Shown: piece by piece, positions 55,631 through 63,700 of the stretch | Layout of the letters: each line of letters starts with the position of its first letter | Position numbering within the stretch: the first letter of the stretch is position 1 | Assembly: GCF_007995095.1 (NCBI RefSeq) | Contig: NZ_VOPY01000001.1 | Location: 335,001 to 399,000, forward strand | Reading direction: 5' to 3' | From: Flavisphingopyxis soli | GTDB taxonomy: Bacteria > Pseudomonadota > Alphaproteobacteria > Sphingomonadales > Sphingomonadaceae | Length of the DNA: 64,000 nt | Notes under the pieces: generated by a model | What the model was told of the DNA's origin: nothing | Seen by the model: the letters and a program-made list of their open reading frames with translations, nothing else | The model's database searches: none | Translations under genes and position numbers: made by a program

Positions 55631-56583
55631 ACGCCTACAGCGCGGCACTCGCCGCAGACCTCGGCGCCTTTGAAGGCGCGCCGCCGGCTGCGCCGCTGAC
55701 CGCACTCGCGCGTATTTACCTGACCTATGGCTGGCGGCATCGCCGGCTGCCGCAACTCGCCGATCCGGTCCGCTTCACCGACCTTGTCCAGTGGCGCAAG
55801 CTGTTTGACCATGATCCGCGCCAGCCGCGCCTCGCCGACAAGGTCGCTGCCAAGGCCTATGCCCGCCGCCTGCTCGGCGAGGGATGGATCACGCCGACGC
55901 TGTGGCACGGCGATGTCCTGCCCGAACGACCCGAATGGACCGGACCGTTCGTCGTCAAGTCGCGCCACGGGTGCAACCAGACGCGCTTCGTGCGCGGCGG
56001 GGCCGAGGATTGGGATGACATCCGCCGCGCCGCCGCCGGCTGGATAACGACGCGCTACGGCTATTGGCTCGATGAATGGCTCTATCGCGAAATCCCGCGC
56101 GGCATCCTCGTCGAGCCGTTCATCGGCGATGGCGGGGCGCTGCCGGTCGATTACAAGCTTTACGTCTTCGGTGGACGCGTCACGCACATCCAGGTCCATC
56201 TCGACCGCGAGCACGATCATCGCTGGATGCTGTTCACGCCCGACTGGCGGCGACGGTCGGCGCCCAGCGCCGATACCGACCCGCCGCGTCCGCGATCGCT
56301 CGACGCGATGATCGCGGCGGCCGAGACTTTGGGCCAGGGGTTCGATTTCGTCCGCACCGATTTCTACGAAGTCGGCGGGCGCCCGTTGTTCGGCGAAATG
56401 ACCTTTTATCCCGGCTCGGGGCTCGACCCGTTCGATCCCGACGATCTCGATCTCGAACTCGGCGCGCTGTGGCGCGCGGCGCGCGATTTCGCGCCGCCAG
56501 CACCCGCGCCATCGCCATCGGCGATCTGGCACGGATTGCTCGAGGGCCTAACCGGCGATCAGGCGGTTACCCGATCGGTGTGA
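55627..56583 (+). CDS. TupA-like ATP-grasp protein
   Basis: A 318-residue ATP-grasp family protein of the TupA-like type. Landmarks are GPFVVKSRHGCNQTRFVRGG (ATP-binding lobe), ILVEPFIGDGGALPVDYKLY and VFGGRVTHIQVHLDR, and the metal/phosphate segment YEVGGRPLFGEMTFYPGSGL before DPFDPDDL. ATP-grasp enzymes join a carboxylate to an amine or thiol. TupA itself acts in teichuronopeptide synthesis; the substrate here is unknown. The start must be GTG 55627, which overlaps the DUF1989 stop (GTGA), so the two are translationally coupled. It overlaps the convergent nucleoside transporter by 17 bases. Confidence 0.85.
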   Translation: MNAYSAALAADLGAFEGAPPAAPLTALARIYLTYGWRHRRLPQLADPVRFTDLVQWRKLFDHDPRQPRLADKVAAKAYARRLLGEGWITPTLWHGDVLPERPEWTGPFVVKSRHGCNQTRFVRGGAEDWDDIRRAAAGWITTRYGYWLDEWLYREIPRGILVEPFIGDGGALPVDYKLYVFGGRVTHIQVHLDREHDHRWMLFTPDWRRRSAPSADTDPPRPRSLDAMIAAAETLGQGFDFVRTDFYEVGGRPLFGEMTFYPGSGLDPFDPDDLDLELGALWRAARDFAPPAPAPSPSAIWHGLLEGLTGDQAVTRSV

Positions 56584-57826
56584 TCCCCGTCGTCGAGATG
56601 ATGATTCCGGCGAGTGCCGCCGACATCAGGTTGGCGAGGCTGCCCGCGATCAGCGCGCGGATGCCGAGCCGCGCGATCATCGGGCGCTGATTGGGGGCGA
56701 GCCCGCCGGTCACTGCCATCTGGATCGCGATCGAGCTGAAATTGGCGAAACCGCACAGCGAGAAGGTGACGACCGCGATCGTGTAGGGCGACAGCGTCCC
56801 CTGGATCGTGCCGAGTTCGATGAAGGCGACGAACTCGTTGAGCACCAGCTTGGTGCCGAACAGGCCGCCCGCTTGCCCCGCTTCGGCGGCGGGCACGTTG
56901 AGCATCATCATGACCGGCTGGAAGACATAGCCGACGAGCTGCTGGAAACTGAGATCGGGCTCGCCGAACAGACCGCCGACCGCGCCGAGCAGGCCGTTGG
57001 CGAGCGCGACGAGCGCGACGAAGGCGAGCACCATCGCGCCGACCGCGACCGCCAGCTTGACGCCGGTCTGAGCGCCCTGCGCGGCGGCCATGATGACGTT
57101 GGCGGGGCGTTCGTCGGCATGGCTCGCATCGGCCAGCTCGACGGGTTCGATGCCGATGTCTTCGGGGTTGTCGGGGACGATCATCTTGGCCATCAGGATG
57201 CCGCCCGGGGCCGACATGAAGCTTGCGGCGAGGAGGTAGGGGAGCAACTGCTCGCCGATGACGCTGGCATAAGCGGCGAGGATCGTGCCCGCGACGCCCG
57301 CCATACCGACGGTCATGATCGTGAACAGCTGGGCGCGCGTCAGGCCGGCGAGATAGGGCTTGATGACCAGCGGACTTTCCGACTGGCCGACGAAGATGTT
57401 GGCCGCCGCGCCGAGGCTTTCGACCTTGGTGATGCCGGTGACCCACTGGATCGCGCCGCCGACCCATTTGATGATCAGCTGCATCACGCCGAGATAATAG
57501 AGAATGGAGATCAGCGAGGCGAAGAACACGATCACCGGCAGCGCGCCCAATGCAAAGGTGTTGGCGAGCGGGTTGGTCGCGCTCGGCCCGAACAGGAATT
57601 CGGTGCCCTTGCTGGCATAGCCGAGCAGGCTGGCGACACCCATCGACAGCGTCCGGATCACCGCGCGCCCGCCCGACGTGCCGAGCACGAGAAAGGCGAA
57701 GCCTGCCTGCAACGCAAACGCGGCGCCGACGACGCGCGGGCGGATCGCACGGCGGTTGGTCGACAGCGCAAAGGCGATTGCCAGGATGACGACGATGCCG
57801 CCCAGTCCGATCAGGAAATTATACAT
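56567..57826 (-). CDS. CNT family nucleoside transporter (NupC-like)
   Basis: A 419-residue concentrative nucleoside transporter, driven by proton or sodium. Family segments are GALPVIVFFASLISILYYLG, NIFVGQSESPLVIKPYLAG (hairpin substrate motif), FTIMTVGMAGVAGTILAAYA and the C-terminal GFANFSSIAIQMAVTGGLAP. There are about ten membrane segments. It starts at ATG 57826. It is divergent from the queuosine-precursor transporter gene across 139 bases. The purine/pyrimidine preference cannot be judged. Confidence 0.94.
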   Translation of the reverse strand: MYNFLIGLGGIVVILAIAFALSTNRRAIRPRVVGAAFALQAGFAFLVLGTSGGRAVIRTLSMGVASLLGYASKGTEFLFGPSATNPLANTFALGALPVIVFFASLISILYYLGVMQLIIKWVGGAIQWVTGITKVESLGAAANIFVGQSESPLVIKPYLAGLTRAQLFTIMTVGMAGVAGTILAAYASVIGEQLLPYLLAASFMSAPGGILMAKMIVPDNPEDIGIEPVELADASHADERPANVIMAAAQGAQTGVKLAVAVGAMVLAFVALVALANGLLGAVGGLFGEPDLSFQQLVGYVFQPVMMMLNVPAAEAGQAGGLFGTKLVLNEFVAFIELGTIQGTLSPYTIAVVTFSLCGFANFSSIAIQMAVTGGLAPNQRPMIARLGIRALIAGSLANLMSAALAGIIISTTGITPIG

Positions 57827-57965
57827 ATTTTACCGCCCCTCCCCGGGCATTTCGCGCTGGCATAGCGGCAGAGACGACGGTGCGGAAGCATCAAAACCAT
57901 CGGCCGCTGCGCAACTTGGCAGCAACGGCTTTCACAGCGGCGCAAAGCCCGTTATGCGAAGGCGC

Positions 57966-58679
57966 ATGACATCGACCCCCGACGCGCCCGGCGCGACCGC
58001 CATCCCCGTATCCGATACTGCCGACGCATCGCTGTCGCAGCCGGTCGCCGCGCAGATTCCGCGATCGCTGTTCGTCCTGTCGGTGTTCTACGGCGGCATG
58101 GTCTGCATTGCCGGCGTTCTCGGCAACAAGCAGGTCGCGCTGGGCCCGCTCGCGGTCGAGGCGGGCATTTTCGCCTTTCTCCTGCTCGTCGTCGTATCGA
58201 GCGCGGTTGCCGAACTGCATGGCCGCAGCGTCGCCAACCGGCTGGTCCGCTATGGCTTCATCCCGCTGATCACGTCGATCCTGCTCGCGCTGCTCGTTCT
58301 CTTCCTGCCCGCATCGCCGGGGATGGAGCCCGAGCGGCTCGGCGCGTTCGACATGATGATGCGCGCGACGCCGCGGATCTGGGTCGCGGGAATCATCGCC
58401 TATGGCGTGTCGCAGACGCTCAACGTCTCGATCTTCAGCGCGCTGCGCCGTCCCGGCGGCAGCTTCCTGTGGATCCGCGGCGCGGTCGCCGGCGTACTCA
58501 GCCAGATCGTCGATACGCTGCTCTTCATCACCGTCGCCTTTTACGGCATCTTCCCGATCACCGGGCTGCTCGCCGGGCAGCTGCTCGCCAAGGTGACGCT
58601 GTCGATCGTCCTCGTGCCGGTTTTGATTCAGGCGTGCGTCGCCTTCGGCAAATGGCTCGATCGGCCCGCCGACGCCTGA
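57966..58679 (+). CDS. Queuosine precursor transporter (YhhQ family)
   Basis: A 237-residue membrane protein of the YhhQ/COG1738 family, which imports queuosine precursors such as preQ0/preQ1 or queuine. It has about six membrane segments; conserved parts are FVLSVFYGGMVCIAGVLGNK, SSAVAELHGRSVANRLVR (family NDxxxE-like loop replaced by AELHG), VAGIIAYGVSQTLNVSIFSA and GAVAGVLSQIVDTLLFITVA. I chose ATG 57966 after GAAGG; upstream ATGs add a tail. It supports the gluQ gene near 43 kb, which acts on queuosine-modified tRNA. No preQ1 riboswitch is visible upstream. Confidence 0.9.
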   Translation: MTSTPDAPGATAIPVSDTADASLSQPVAAQIPRSLFVLSVFYGGMVCIAGVLGNKQVALGPLAVEAGIFAFLLLVVVSSAVAELHGRSVANRLVRYGFIPLITSILLALLVLFLPASPGMEPERLGAFDMMMRATPRIWVAGIIAYGVSQTLNVSIFSALRRPGGSFLWIRGAVAGVLSQIVDTLLFITVAFYGIFPITGLLAGQLLAKVTLSIVLVPVLIQACVAFGKWLDRPADA

Positions 58680-58763
58680 CGATCTCGAAGTGGCGGGCTG
58701 TTCAGGGCTGTGCTAGTCGGCTAAGGCGGCGTTCGCCCTCCGATGCCTCATGTGGAAGCCTTT

Positions 58764-59054
58764 ATGCTCGTTATCGTCCAAATTCTTTCGATCCTGCTGA
58801 CCGTCGCCTGGTGGATCATCATCATCCAGGCGGTGATGAGCTGGCTGATCGCGTTCAACGTCATCAACACCTACAACGACTTCGTCGCCAATATCTGGAC
58901 CGCGCTCGACAAGATGACGCAGCCGATCTACCGGCCGATCCGCAAGATCATGCCCGATTTCGGCGCGCTTGACCTGTCGCCGATGGTTGTCCTGATCCTG
59001 ATCCTGATTCTCCAGAGCGTCATCCTGCCCGCCATGCTGCGGGCGGCGGGATAA
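58764..59054 (+). CDS. YggT family membrane protein
   Basis: A 96-residue two-helix protein of the YggT family, implicated in membrane or osmotic processes but not well understood. The first helix is [20 protein letters not shown], the conserved middle is [20 protein letters not shown] and [19 protein letters not shown], and the second helix follows. I chose ATG 58764 because GGAAG lies about 6 bases upstream; ATG 58743 adds seven residues. folD starts seven bases after its stop. Confidence 0.93.
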   Translation: MLVIVQILSILLTVAWWIIIIQAVMSWLIAFNVINTYNDFVANIWTALDKMTQPIYRPIRKIMPDFGALDLSPMVVLILILILQSVILPAMLRAAG

Positions 59055-59061
59055 GCCGCGC

Positions 59062-59955
59062 ATGACCGCAGAAATCATCGACGGAAAAGCCTTCGCGCTC
59101 GACTTGCGCGAGCGAGTCGCTGCGCTGTCGGCCGATTTCGCCGCGAAGGCGGGTCGCCAGCCGGGCCTTGCCGTCGTCCTTGTCGGCGACGATCCGGCGA
59201 GCCAGGTCTATGTCCGCGCCAAGGGCAAGGCGACGCTCGCCGCGGGCATGCTCAGCTTCGAACACCGGCTGCCGGCCAGCGCGAGCGAGGACGAGGTCCG
59301 CGCGCTCGTTGAACAGCTCAACGCCGACGCTGCCGTCGACGGCATCCTCGTCCAGCTGCCGCTGCCCGATCATATCGACGAACATGCGGTCATCACCGCG
59401 ATCGACGCGGGTAAGGACGTCGACGGCTTCACGCCGGAAAATGTCGGTCGGCTCGCTTCGGGCCTCGACGGCTTCGTACCGTGCACGCCATTGGGCTGCC
59501 TGATGCTGCTCAAGGACCGGATCGGCGATCTCGCCGGGCTCGACGCGATCGTTATCGGTCGCTCGAACATCGTCGGCAAGCCGATGGCGGCATTGCTGCT
59601 CGGCGCCAGCTGCACCGTGACGATCGCGCATTCGAAGACGCGCGATCTGCCCGCCAAGGTCCGCGCCGCCGATATCGTCGTCGCCGCGGTCGGCCGCCCC
59701 GGCATGATCAAGGGCGACTGGCTCAAGCCCGGCGCGACGGTGATCGACGTCGGCATCAACCGCATCGCGGGCGACGAACCCGGCACGACGCGGCTCGTCG
59801 GCGATGTCGATTTTGCGGGTGCGATGGCGCATGCCGGCGCGATCACGCCCGTGCCCGGCGGCGTCGGCCCGATGACGATCGCGGTCCTGCTCCGCAACAC
59901 TCTCGTCGCGGCGCATCGGCGCGCCGGCGTCGCTCTTGCCAGGGACGCGATATGA
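59062..59955 (+). CDS. folD: Bifunctional methylenetetrahydrofolate dehydrogenase / cyclohydrolase
   Basis: Interconverts 5,10-methylene-, 5,10-methenyl- and 10-formyl-tetrahydrofolate with NADP, supplying the formyl donor used by PurH. The 297-residue protein has active-site Tyr50 and Lys54 (VYVRAKGKA), the signature [28 protein letters not shown] and the cofactor-side [33 protein letters not shown] is near the end. It starts at ATG 59062. Its stop overlaps the ATG of the next lipoprotein gene by four bases. Confidence 0.97.
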   Translation: MTAEIIDGKAFALDLRERVAALSADFAAKAGRQPGLAVVLVGDDPASQVYVRAKGKATLAAGMLSFEHRLPASASEDEVRALVEQLNADAAVDGILVQLPLPDHIDEHAVITAIDAGKDVDGFTPENVGRLASGLDGFVPCTPLGCLMLLKDRIGDLAGLDAIVIGRSNIVGKPMAALLLGASCTVTIAHSKTRDLPAKVRAADIVVAAVGRPGMIKGDWLKPGATVIDVGINRIAGDEPGTTRLVGDVDFAGAMAHAGAITPVPGGVGPMTIAVLLRNTLVAAHRRAGVALARDAI

Positions 59956-60629
59956 CCCGATCTGCCCCTCTCGCCAGTCTCCTCGCCGCGAGCGCTCTGC
60001 TCGCCGGCTGCGCAACCAACCGTGTGCCCGATGCGCTCGGCAACCGTCCGCTGCTGGCCAATCCGAGCGCAGTCATCGCAACCGAGATCGCCTTTGCCCG
60101 CGCCGCGCAGGACGACGGGCAATGGACCGCGTTCCGGCGCTTTGCCACCGACGATGCCAACATGTTCGTGCCTGAACGCGTCGTCGCGCAAAGCTGGCTC
60201 AAGGGTCGCGCCGATCCGGCGCAGGCGGTGCGCTGGCAGCCGCAAGGCGTCGTCATGTCGTGCGACGGCAATGCCGCGGTATCGACCGGCGCTTGGCAAC
60301 GTCCCGACGGCAGCCAGGGCTATTTCACGACCGTCTGGCTGCGCCAGGGCGACGGCCGCTGGAAATGGGTGCTCGACCATGGCGATACGCTTGCCGCACC
60401 GCGCGGTTCGTCCGACGCGATCTCTTCGCGCGTTGCCTCGTGCAAGGCGCTGCCCGCCGCGCTCCCCGCCGCAACGGCAACGGGTGATGTGAAACAGGGC
60501 GCGTCGCGCGACCGTAGCCTCGTCTGGTCCTCGGCAGTCGCGCCCGACGGCGCGCGCACGGTCACCGCGCAGCTGTGGAACGGAGCCGCGTTCGAGACGG
60601 TGCTTGAAGACACGGTCGCCGCCGAATAA
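59952..60629 (+). CDS. Hypothetical lipoprotein, possible NTF2-like fold
   Basis: A 225-residue lipoprotein. [20 protein letters not shown] gives a lipobox Cys at residue 20. The core [41 protein letters not shown] and [21 protein letters not shown] has the layout of SnoaL/DUF4440-type NTF2-like domains. Two Cys ([12 protein letters not shown] and ASCKALPA) may form a disulfide. The function is unknown. The start ATG 59952 overlaps the folD stop (ATGA), which suggests coexpression with folD. Confidence 0.85.
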   Translation: MTRSAPLASLLAASALLAGCATNRVPDALGNRPLLANPSAVIATEIAFARAAQDDGQWTAFRRFATDDANMFVPERVVAQSWLKGRADPAQAVRWQPQGVVMSCDGNAAVSTGAWQRPDGSQGYFTTVWLRQGDGRWKWVLDHGDTLAAPRGSSDAISSRVASCKALPAALPAATATGDVKQGASRDRSLVWSSAVAPDGARTVTAQLWNGAAFETVLEDTVAAE

Positions 60630-60659
60630 GGCGCGGCGAAGCGCGCAACGAGGCATTCC

Positions 60660-61280
60660 ATGATCGAACTTTTCATCTCTGCCTTCATAACCTTCCTGGT
60701 GATCGTCGATCCGCCGGGCTGCACGCCGATTTATGCCAGCCTGACGACCGGCGCGACGCCGGCGCAGCGCAACGCGATGGCGATCCGCGCGATCGTCGTG
60801 TCGGCGGGCATATTGCTCGTCTTCGCATTGTTCGGCCACGCGCTGCTCGGCGCGCTCGGGATCGATCTCGAAAGCTTCCGCATCGCCGGCGGCATCATGC
60901 TGTTCCTCATTGCGCTCGAGATGGTGTTCGAAAAGCGCACCCAGCGGCGCGAGGAGCGCGCACAGGAAATCATTGACGATCCCGAGATCGAAGACGTCTC
61001 GATCTTTCCGATGGCGATGCCGATGATCGCCGGTCCGGGCTCGATCGCCTCGGTGATGCTGTTGATGGGAACCTCGACCGACTGGGCGACGCGCGGCGTC
61101 ATCCTCGGCGCGCTCGGCCTCGTCCTGCTCATCACGCTCGCGGCGCTGCTCGCGGCAGGGCCGCTGATGAAGCTGCTCGGCGAGCGGATGGAAATCGTCA
61201 TCACCCGCGTGCTCGGCGTCCTGCTCGCTGCGCTGGCGGCACAATTCGTCATCGACGGGCTGCGCGCCAGCTTCGCCTGA
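60660..61280 (+). CDS. MarC family membrane protein
   Basis: A 206-residue six-helix membrane protein of the MarC/SnatA family. The typical N-terminal VIVDPPGCTPIYASLTTGAT and IRAIVVSAGILLVFALFGHA are present, with the repeat-like second half MPMIAGPGSIASVMLLMG. Some relatives move small neutral amino acids; resistance to multiple antibiotics was historically suggested but not upheld. It starts at ATG 60660. A bidirectional terminator separates it from the convergent OmpA-family gene. Confidence 0.92.
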   Translation: MIELFISAFITFLVIVDPPGCTPIYASLTTGATPAQRNAMAIRAIVVSAGILLVFALFGHALLGALGIDLESFRIAGGIMLFLIALEMVFEKRTQRREERAQEIIDDPEIEDVSIFPMAMPMIAGPGSIASVMLLMGTSTDWATRGVILGALGLVLLITLAALLAAGPLMKLLGERMEIVITRVLGVLLAALAAQFVIDGLRASFA

Positions 61281-61302
61281 GGCGCCAGCATTTATCCCAC
61301 GA

Positions 61303-61330
61303 AAAAGGGGCCGATCGCTCGGCCCCTTCG
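61303..61330. terminator. Terminator between marC-like and OmpA-family genes
   Basis: GGGGCCGA (61307-61314) pairs with TCGGCCCC (61319-61326) around TCGC. AAAAA precedes the stem, giving a T-run on the minus strand for the OmpA-family gene. On the plus strand only TT follows. Confidence 0.8.
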
Positions 61331-61351
61331 TCGTTCTGGCTGTCGTCGCGT

Positions 61352-62038
61352 TTAGCGAACGGCGTTGACGTCGTTCTGCGTGACCGGCGAGATGCGGATC
61401 TCGACGCGGCGGTTGCAACGCTTGCCGGCTTCGGTGCTTTCGTCGCACTTCAGCTGCGTTTCGCCGAAACCCTGCGTCGCCATACGCGCCTGCTGGACGC
61501 CGCGGCTGGCGAGGTAGTTTGCGACCGAGCGCGCGCGCTGTTCGGACAGCGTCTGGTTGTACTGGGCGCTGCCCGACGAATCGGTGTGGCCGTAAACGTC
61601 GATATAGGTGCTCGGATACTGGACCAGAGTCTGCGCGACCTGCGACAGGACCGACGCCGCGCTCGGGCTGACCGTTGCGCTGTTGAGTGCGAAGGTCACG
61701 TCGCCCGGCATGTCGAGGACGAGCTGGTCGCCGTCGCGCACGACGTTGACGTCGGTGCCCGCGGTCTGTTCGCGCAGCTTCTTTTCCTGCTGGTCCATGT
61801 AATAGCCAACGCCCGCACCGGCGACTGCGCCGATGCCCGCGCCGACGATTTCGGCGGTGCGGCTGTTGCGGCCGCCGATCAGGTCGCCGAGCAGATAGCC
61901 TGCGCCGGTGCCGAGGACGCCGCCGATGGCAGCCTTCGAGATTTTCTTGTTGCCGGTCACCGGATCGGTGACGCAGCCGGTGGTAACCATGGCGATGGCC
62001 ATGCCGACGCCGGTCAGGAATTTGGTGGTATTCTTCAT
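61352..62038 (-). CDS. OmpA family lipoprotein with glycine-zipper region
   Basis: A 228-residue envelope lipoprotein. The signal gives a lipobox Cys at residue 22 (MVTTGC). A glycine-zipper region at about 40-90 (AAIGGVLGTGAGYLLGDLIG, GAGIGAVAGAGVGYYMDQQ) precedes the OmpA-like peptidoglycan-binding domain, which has IDVYGHTDSSGSAQYNQTLS, QRARSVANYLASRGV and CNRRVEIRI. It should tie the outer membrane to peptidoglycan. I chose ATG 62038, after AAAGGGA, since the longer frame to 62128 crosses the promoter. An exact EcfG promoter lies about 55 bases upstream. Confidence 0.93.
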   Translation of the reverse strand: MKNTTKFLTGVGMAIAMVTTGCVTDPVTGNKKISKAAIGGVLGTGAGYLLGDLIGGRNSRTAEIVGAGIGAVAGAGVGYYMDQQEKKLREQTAGTDVNVVRDGDQLVLDMPGDVTFALNSATVSPSAASVLSQVAQTLVQYPSTYIDVYGHTDSSGSAQYNQTLSEQRARSVANYLASRGVQQARMATQGFGETQLKCDESTEAGKRCNRRVEIRISPVTQNDVNAVR

Positions 62039-62090
62039 GATATATCCCTTTCGTCTGGGTGCTTGTTCGCTTCCCACAACTGGCTGATCC

Positions 62091-62115
62091 AACGGTGCAC
62101 GCGCGCGATTGTTCC
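62091..62115 (-). promoter_or_regulatory. EcfG-type general stress promoter
   Basis: On the minus strand GGAAC (62111-62115), 16 bases, and CGTT (62091-62094) match the EcfG consensus exactly. The leader to ATG 62038 would be about 45 bases. Confidence 0.7.
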
Positions 62116-62248
62116 GCCTGCGCATCATATCGCGACGATTGCGCAGTTGTCTGGCGAGCCGCTAGCCGCTTATAGGCCATAGCGTGGCCAATTTCTCGCT
62201 CCTCGTACGATCTGACAGCGCCGCCGGGACGCCCGCAGCGGTGACGCG

Positions 62249-63583
62249 GTGACGCCCTTTCCGTGGACCGATGCGCTCGTCATCCTGGCGCTCGTCGCGC
62301 TCAACGGCATCTTCGCGATGTCCGAACTGGCGATCGTTTCGGCCCGCCGTCCGCGGCTCCAGGCGATGGAAAAAGCGGGCCATCGCGGTGCACGCGTCGC
62401 ACTCGCGCTGGCCGCCGATCCGGGCAAGTTCCTCTCAATCGTCCAGGTCGGCATCACGCTGATCGGAATCATTGCCGGCGCCTATTCGGGCGCCAGCCTC
62501 GGCGGTCCGGTCGGCGAACGGTTCGTCGCCTGGTTCGGACTTGCGCCGGACACCGCCGCGACGCTCGGCTTCGCGCTCGTCATCGGGCTGACCACTTACG
62601 CCTCGCTGATCGTCGGCGAGCTTGTCCCCAAGCAGTTCGCGCTGCGCAATCCCGAACCGATCGCCGCGGCGATGGCGCGGCCGATGCTGTGGCTGTCGGT
62701 CATCTCTGCGCCGATCGTCTGGCTGCTCGACGGCAGCAGCGCGCTGATCTTCCGCCTGCTGCGCCTTAACCGCGAATCGAAGGAACACGTCACCGCCGAG
62801 GAAATCCACCTGGTGATGATCGAGGCCGCGCGCGCCGGGGTGATCGAGGAAAGCGAGCGCGCGATCATTTCGGGCGTCGTCCGTCTCGGCGATCGCCCGG
62901 TCCGCGAAGTGATGACCCCGCGGCCCGAAATCGACTGGCTCGACATCGACGCCGATCCCGCCACGACGCGCGCGCAGATCCTCGCCTCGCCGCACACGCG
63001 ACTGCCCGTCGCGCGCGGCTCGGTCGACGACATCGTCGGTGTCGTCGGCTTGCGCGATATCGTCCGCGTCCTGCTCGAAGGCGGCGAGCCCGATCTTGCC
63101 GCGCTGATGCGCCCGGCCGAAATCCTGCCCGACCAGCTCGACGCGATGGATGCGCTCGGGCGGCTGCGTACGGTCGAGGTGCCGATGGCGCTGGTCCACG
63201 ACGAATACGGCCATTTCGAAGGGATCGTGACGCCGTCGGACATCCTCGCGGCGATCGCGGGCGAATTCGTCTCGGACAAGGACATCGGCACCGACCCCGC
63301 CCTGGTCGAGCGCGAAGACGGTTCGGTGCTGATCTCGGGCGGGACCTCGGCCGAGATCCTGGTCGAACGGCTCGGTATCACGCTGCCCGAGGATCGCGAT
63401 TACGCGACCGTCGCGGGCCATGCCTTGTGGGTGCTCAAGCGACTTCCTCAAACCGGCGAGCATTTCACCGACCAGGGCTGGCGGTTCGAGGTTGTCGACA
63501 TGGACGGCCGCCGGATCGACAAGCTGCTCGTCAGCGCGATCGAGCGCAAGCCGCCGCCGCGCGAGGATGACGGCGAGGTCTAG
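62249..63583 (+). CDS. HlyC/CorC-type CNNM transporter-associated protein (DUF21-CBS-CorC)
   Basis: A 444-residue integral membrane protein of the CNNM/hemolysin C family, related to magnesium or cobalt export. The DUF21 domain (residues 1-190) has MSELAIVSARRPRLQ, KFLSIVQVGITLIGIIAGAYSG and VGELVPKQFALRNPE. A CBS pair follows, with VREVMTPRPEIDWLD and LVHDEYGHFEGIVTPSDILA. The CorC_HlyC domain (last 90 residues) includes GGTSAEILVERLG. I chose the in-frame GTG 62249 (MTPFPWTDALVILA); the start is uncertain, with no strong Shine-Dalgarno sequence. Confidence 0.92.
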   Translation: MTPFPWTDALVILALVALNGIFAMSELAIVSARRPRLQAMEKAGHRGARVALALAADPGKFLSIVQVGITLIGIIAGAYSGASLGGPVGERFVAWFGLAPDTAATLGFALVIGLTTYASLIVGELVPKQFALRNPEPIAAAMARPMLWLSVISAPIVWLLDGSSALIFRLLRLNRESKEHVTAEEIHLVMIEAARAGVIEESERAIISGVVRLGDRPVREVMTPRPEIDWLDIDADPATTRAQILASPHTRLPVARGSVDDIVGVVGLRDIVRVLLEGGEPDLAALMRPAEILPDQLDAMDALGRLRTVEVPMALVHDEYGHFEGIVTPSDILAAIAGEFVSDKDIGTDPALVEREDGSVLISGGTSAEILVERLGITLPEDRDYATVAGHALWVLKRLPQTGEHFTDQGWRFEVVDMDGRRIDKLLVSAIERKPPPREDDGEV

Positions 63584-63700
63584 GCGCCAGCGATACGTTC
63601 GCTTGTCCCGTTGGCCCGAGACCTTTGACCAGGCTCGGGACCCCATAACGCTTCGATACGGACCTGCGGTCCTACACAGGGCAAACGGGGAGCTTGCCGC
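63584..63700. repeat. Intergenic palindrome-rich segment
   Basis: Nested inverted repeats are visible: CCCGTT with AACGGG near the edges, GCCCGAG with CTCGGG, and GGACC-TGC-GGTCC at 63660-63672. CGATACG appears twice directly. It separates convergent genes and may act as a terminator without a T-run. It resembles other sphingomonad intergenic repeats but is not one of the families above. Confidence 0.45.

Noticed and set aside
51914..56583. Interpretation of the egt/YqcI/ATP-grasp region as a D-cycloserine cluster
   Set aside because: There is no arginase, O-ureidoserine synthase, racemase or serine acetyltransferase, and the ATP-grasp is TupA-like, not DcsG-like.
57827..57965. Possible preQ1 riboswitch before the queuosine-precursor transporter
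   Set aside because: I see no preQ1-I, II or III core (A-rich tail pairing with a small hairpin loop). Only general GC-rich sequence is present.
59370..62180. Very long antisense open frame opposite folD, lipoprotein and marC-like genes, running on through the OmpA-family gene in another frame
   Set aside because: It is a shadow of several well-supported genes and shows no domain of its own.
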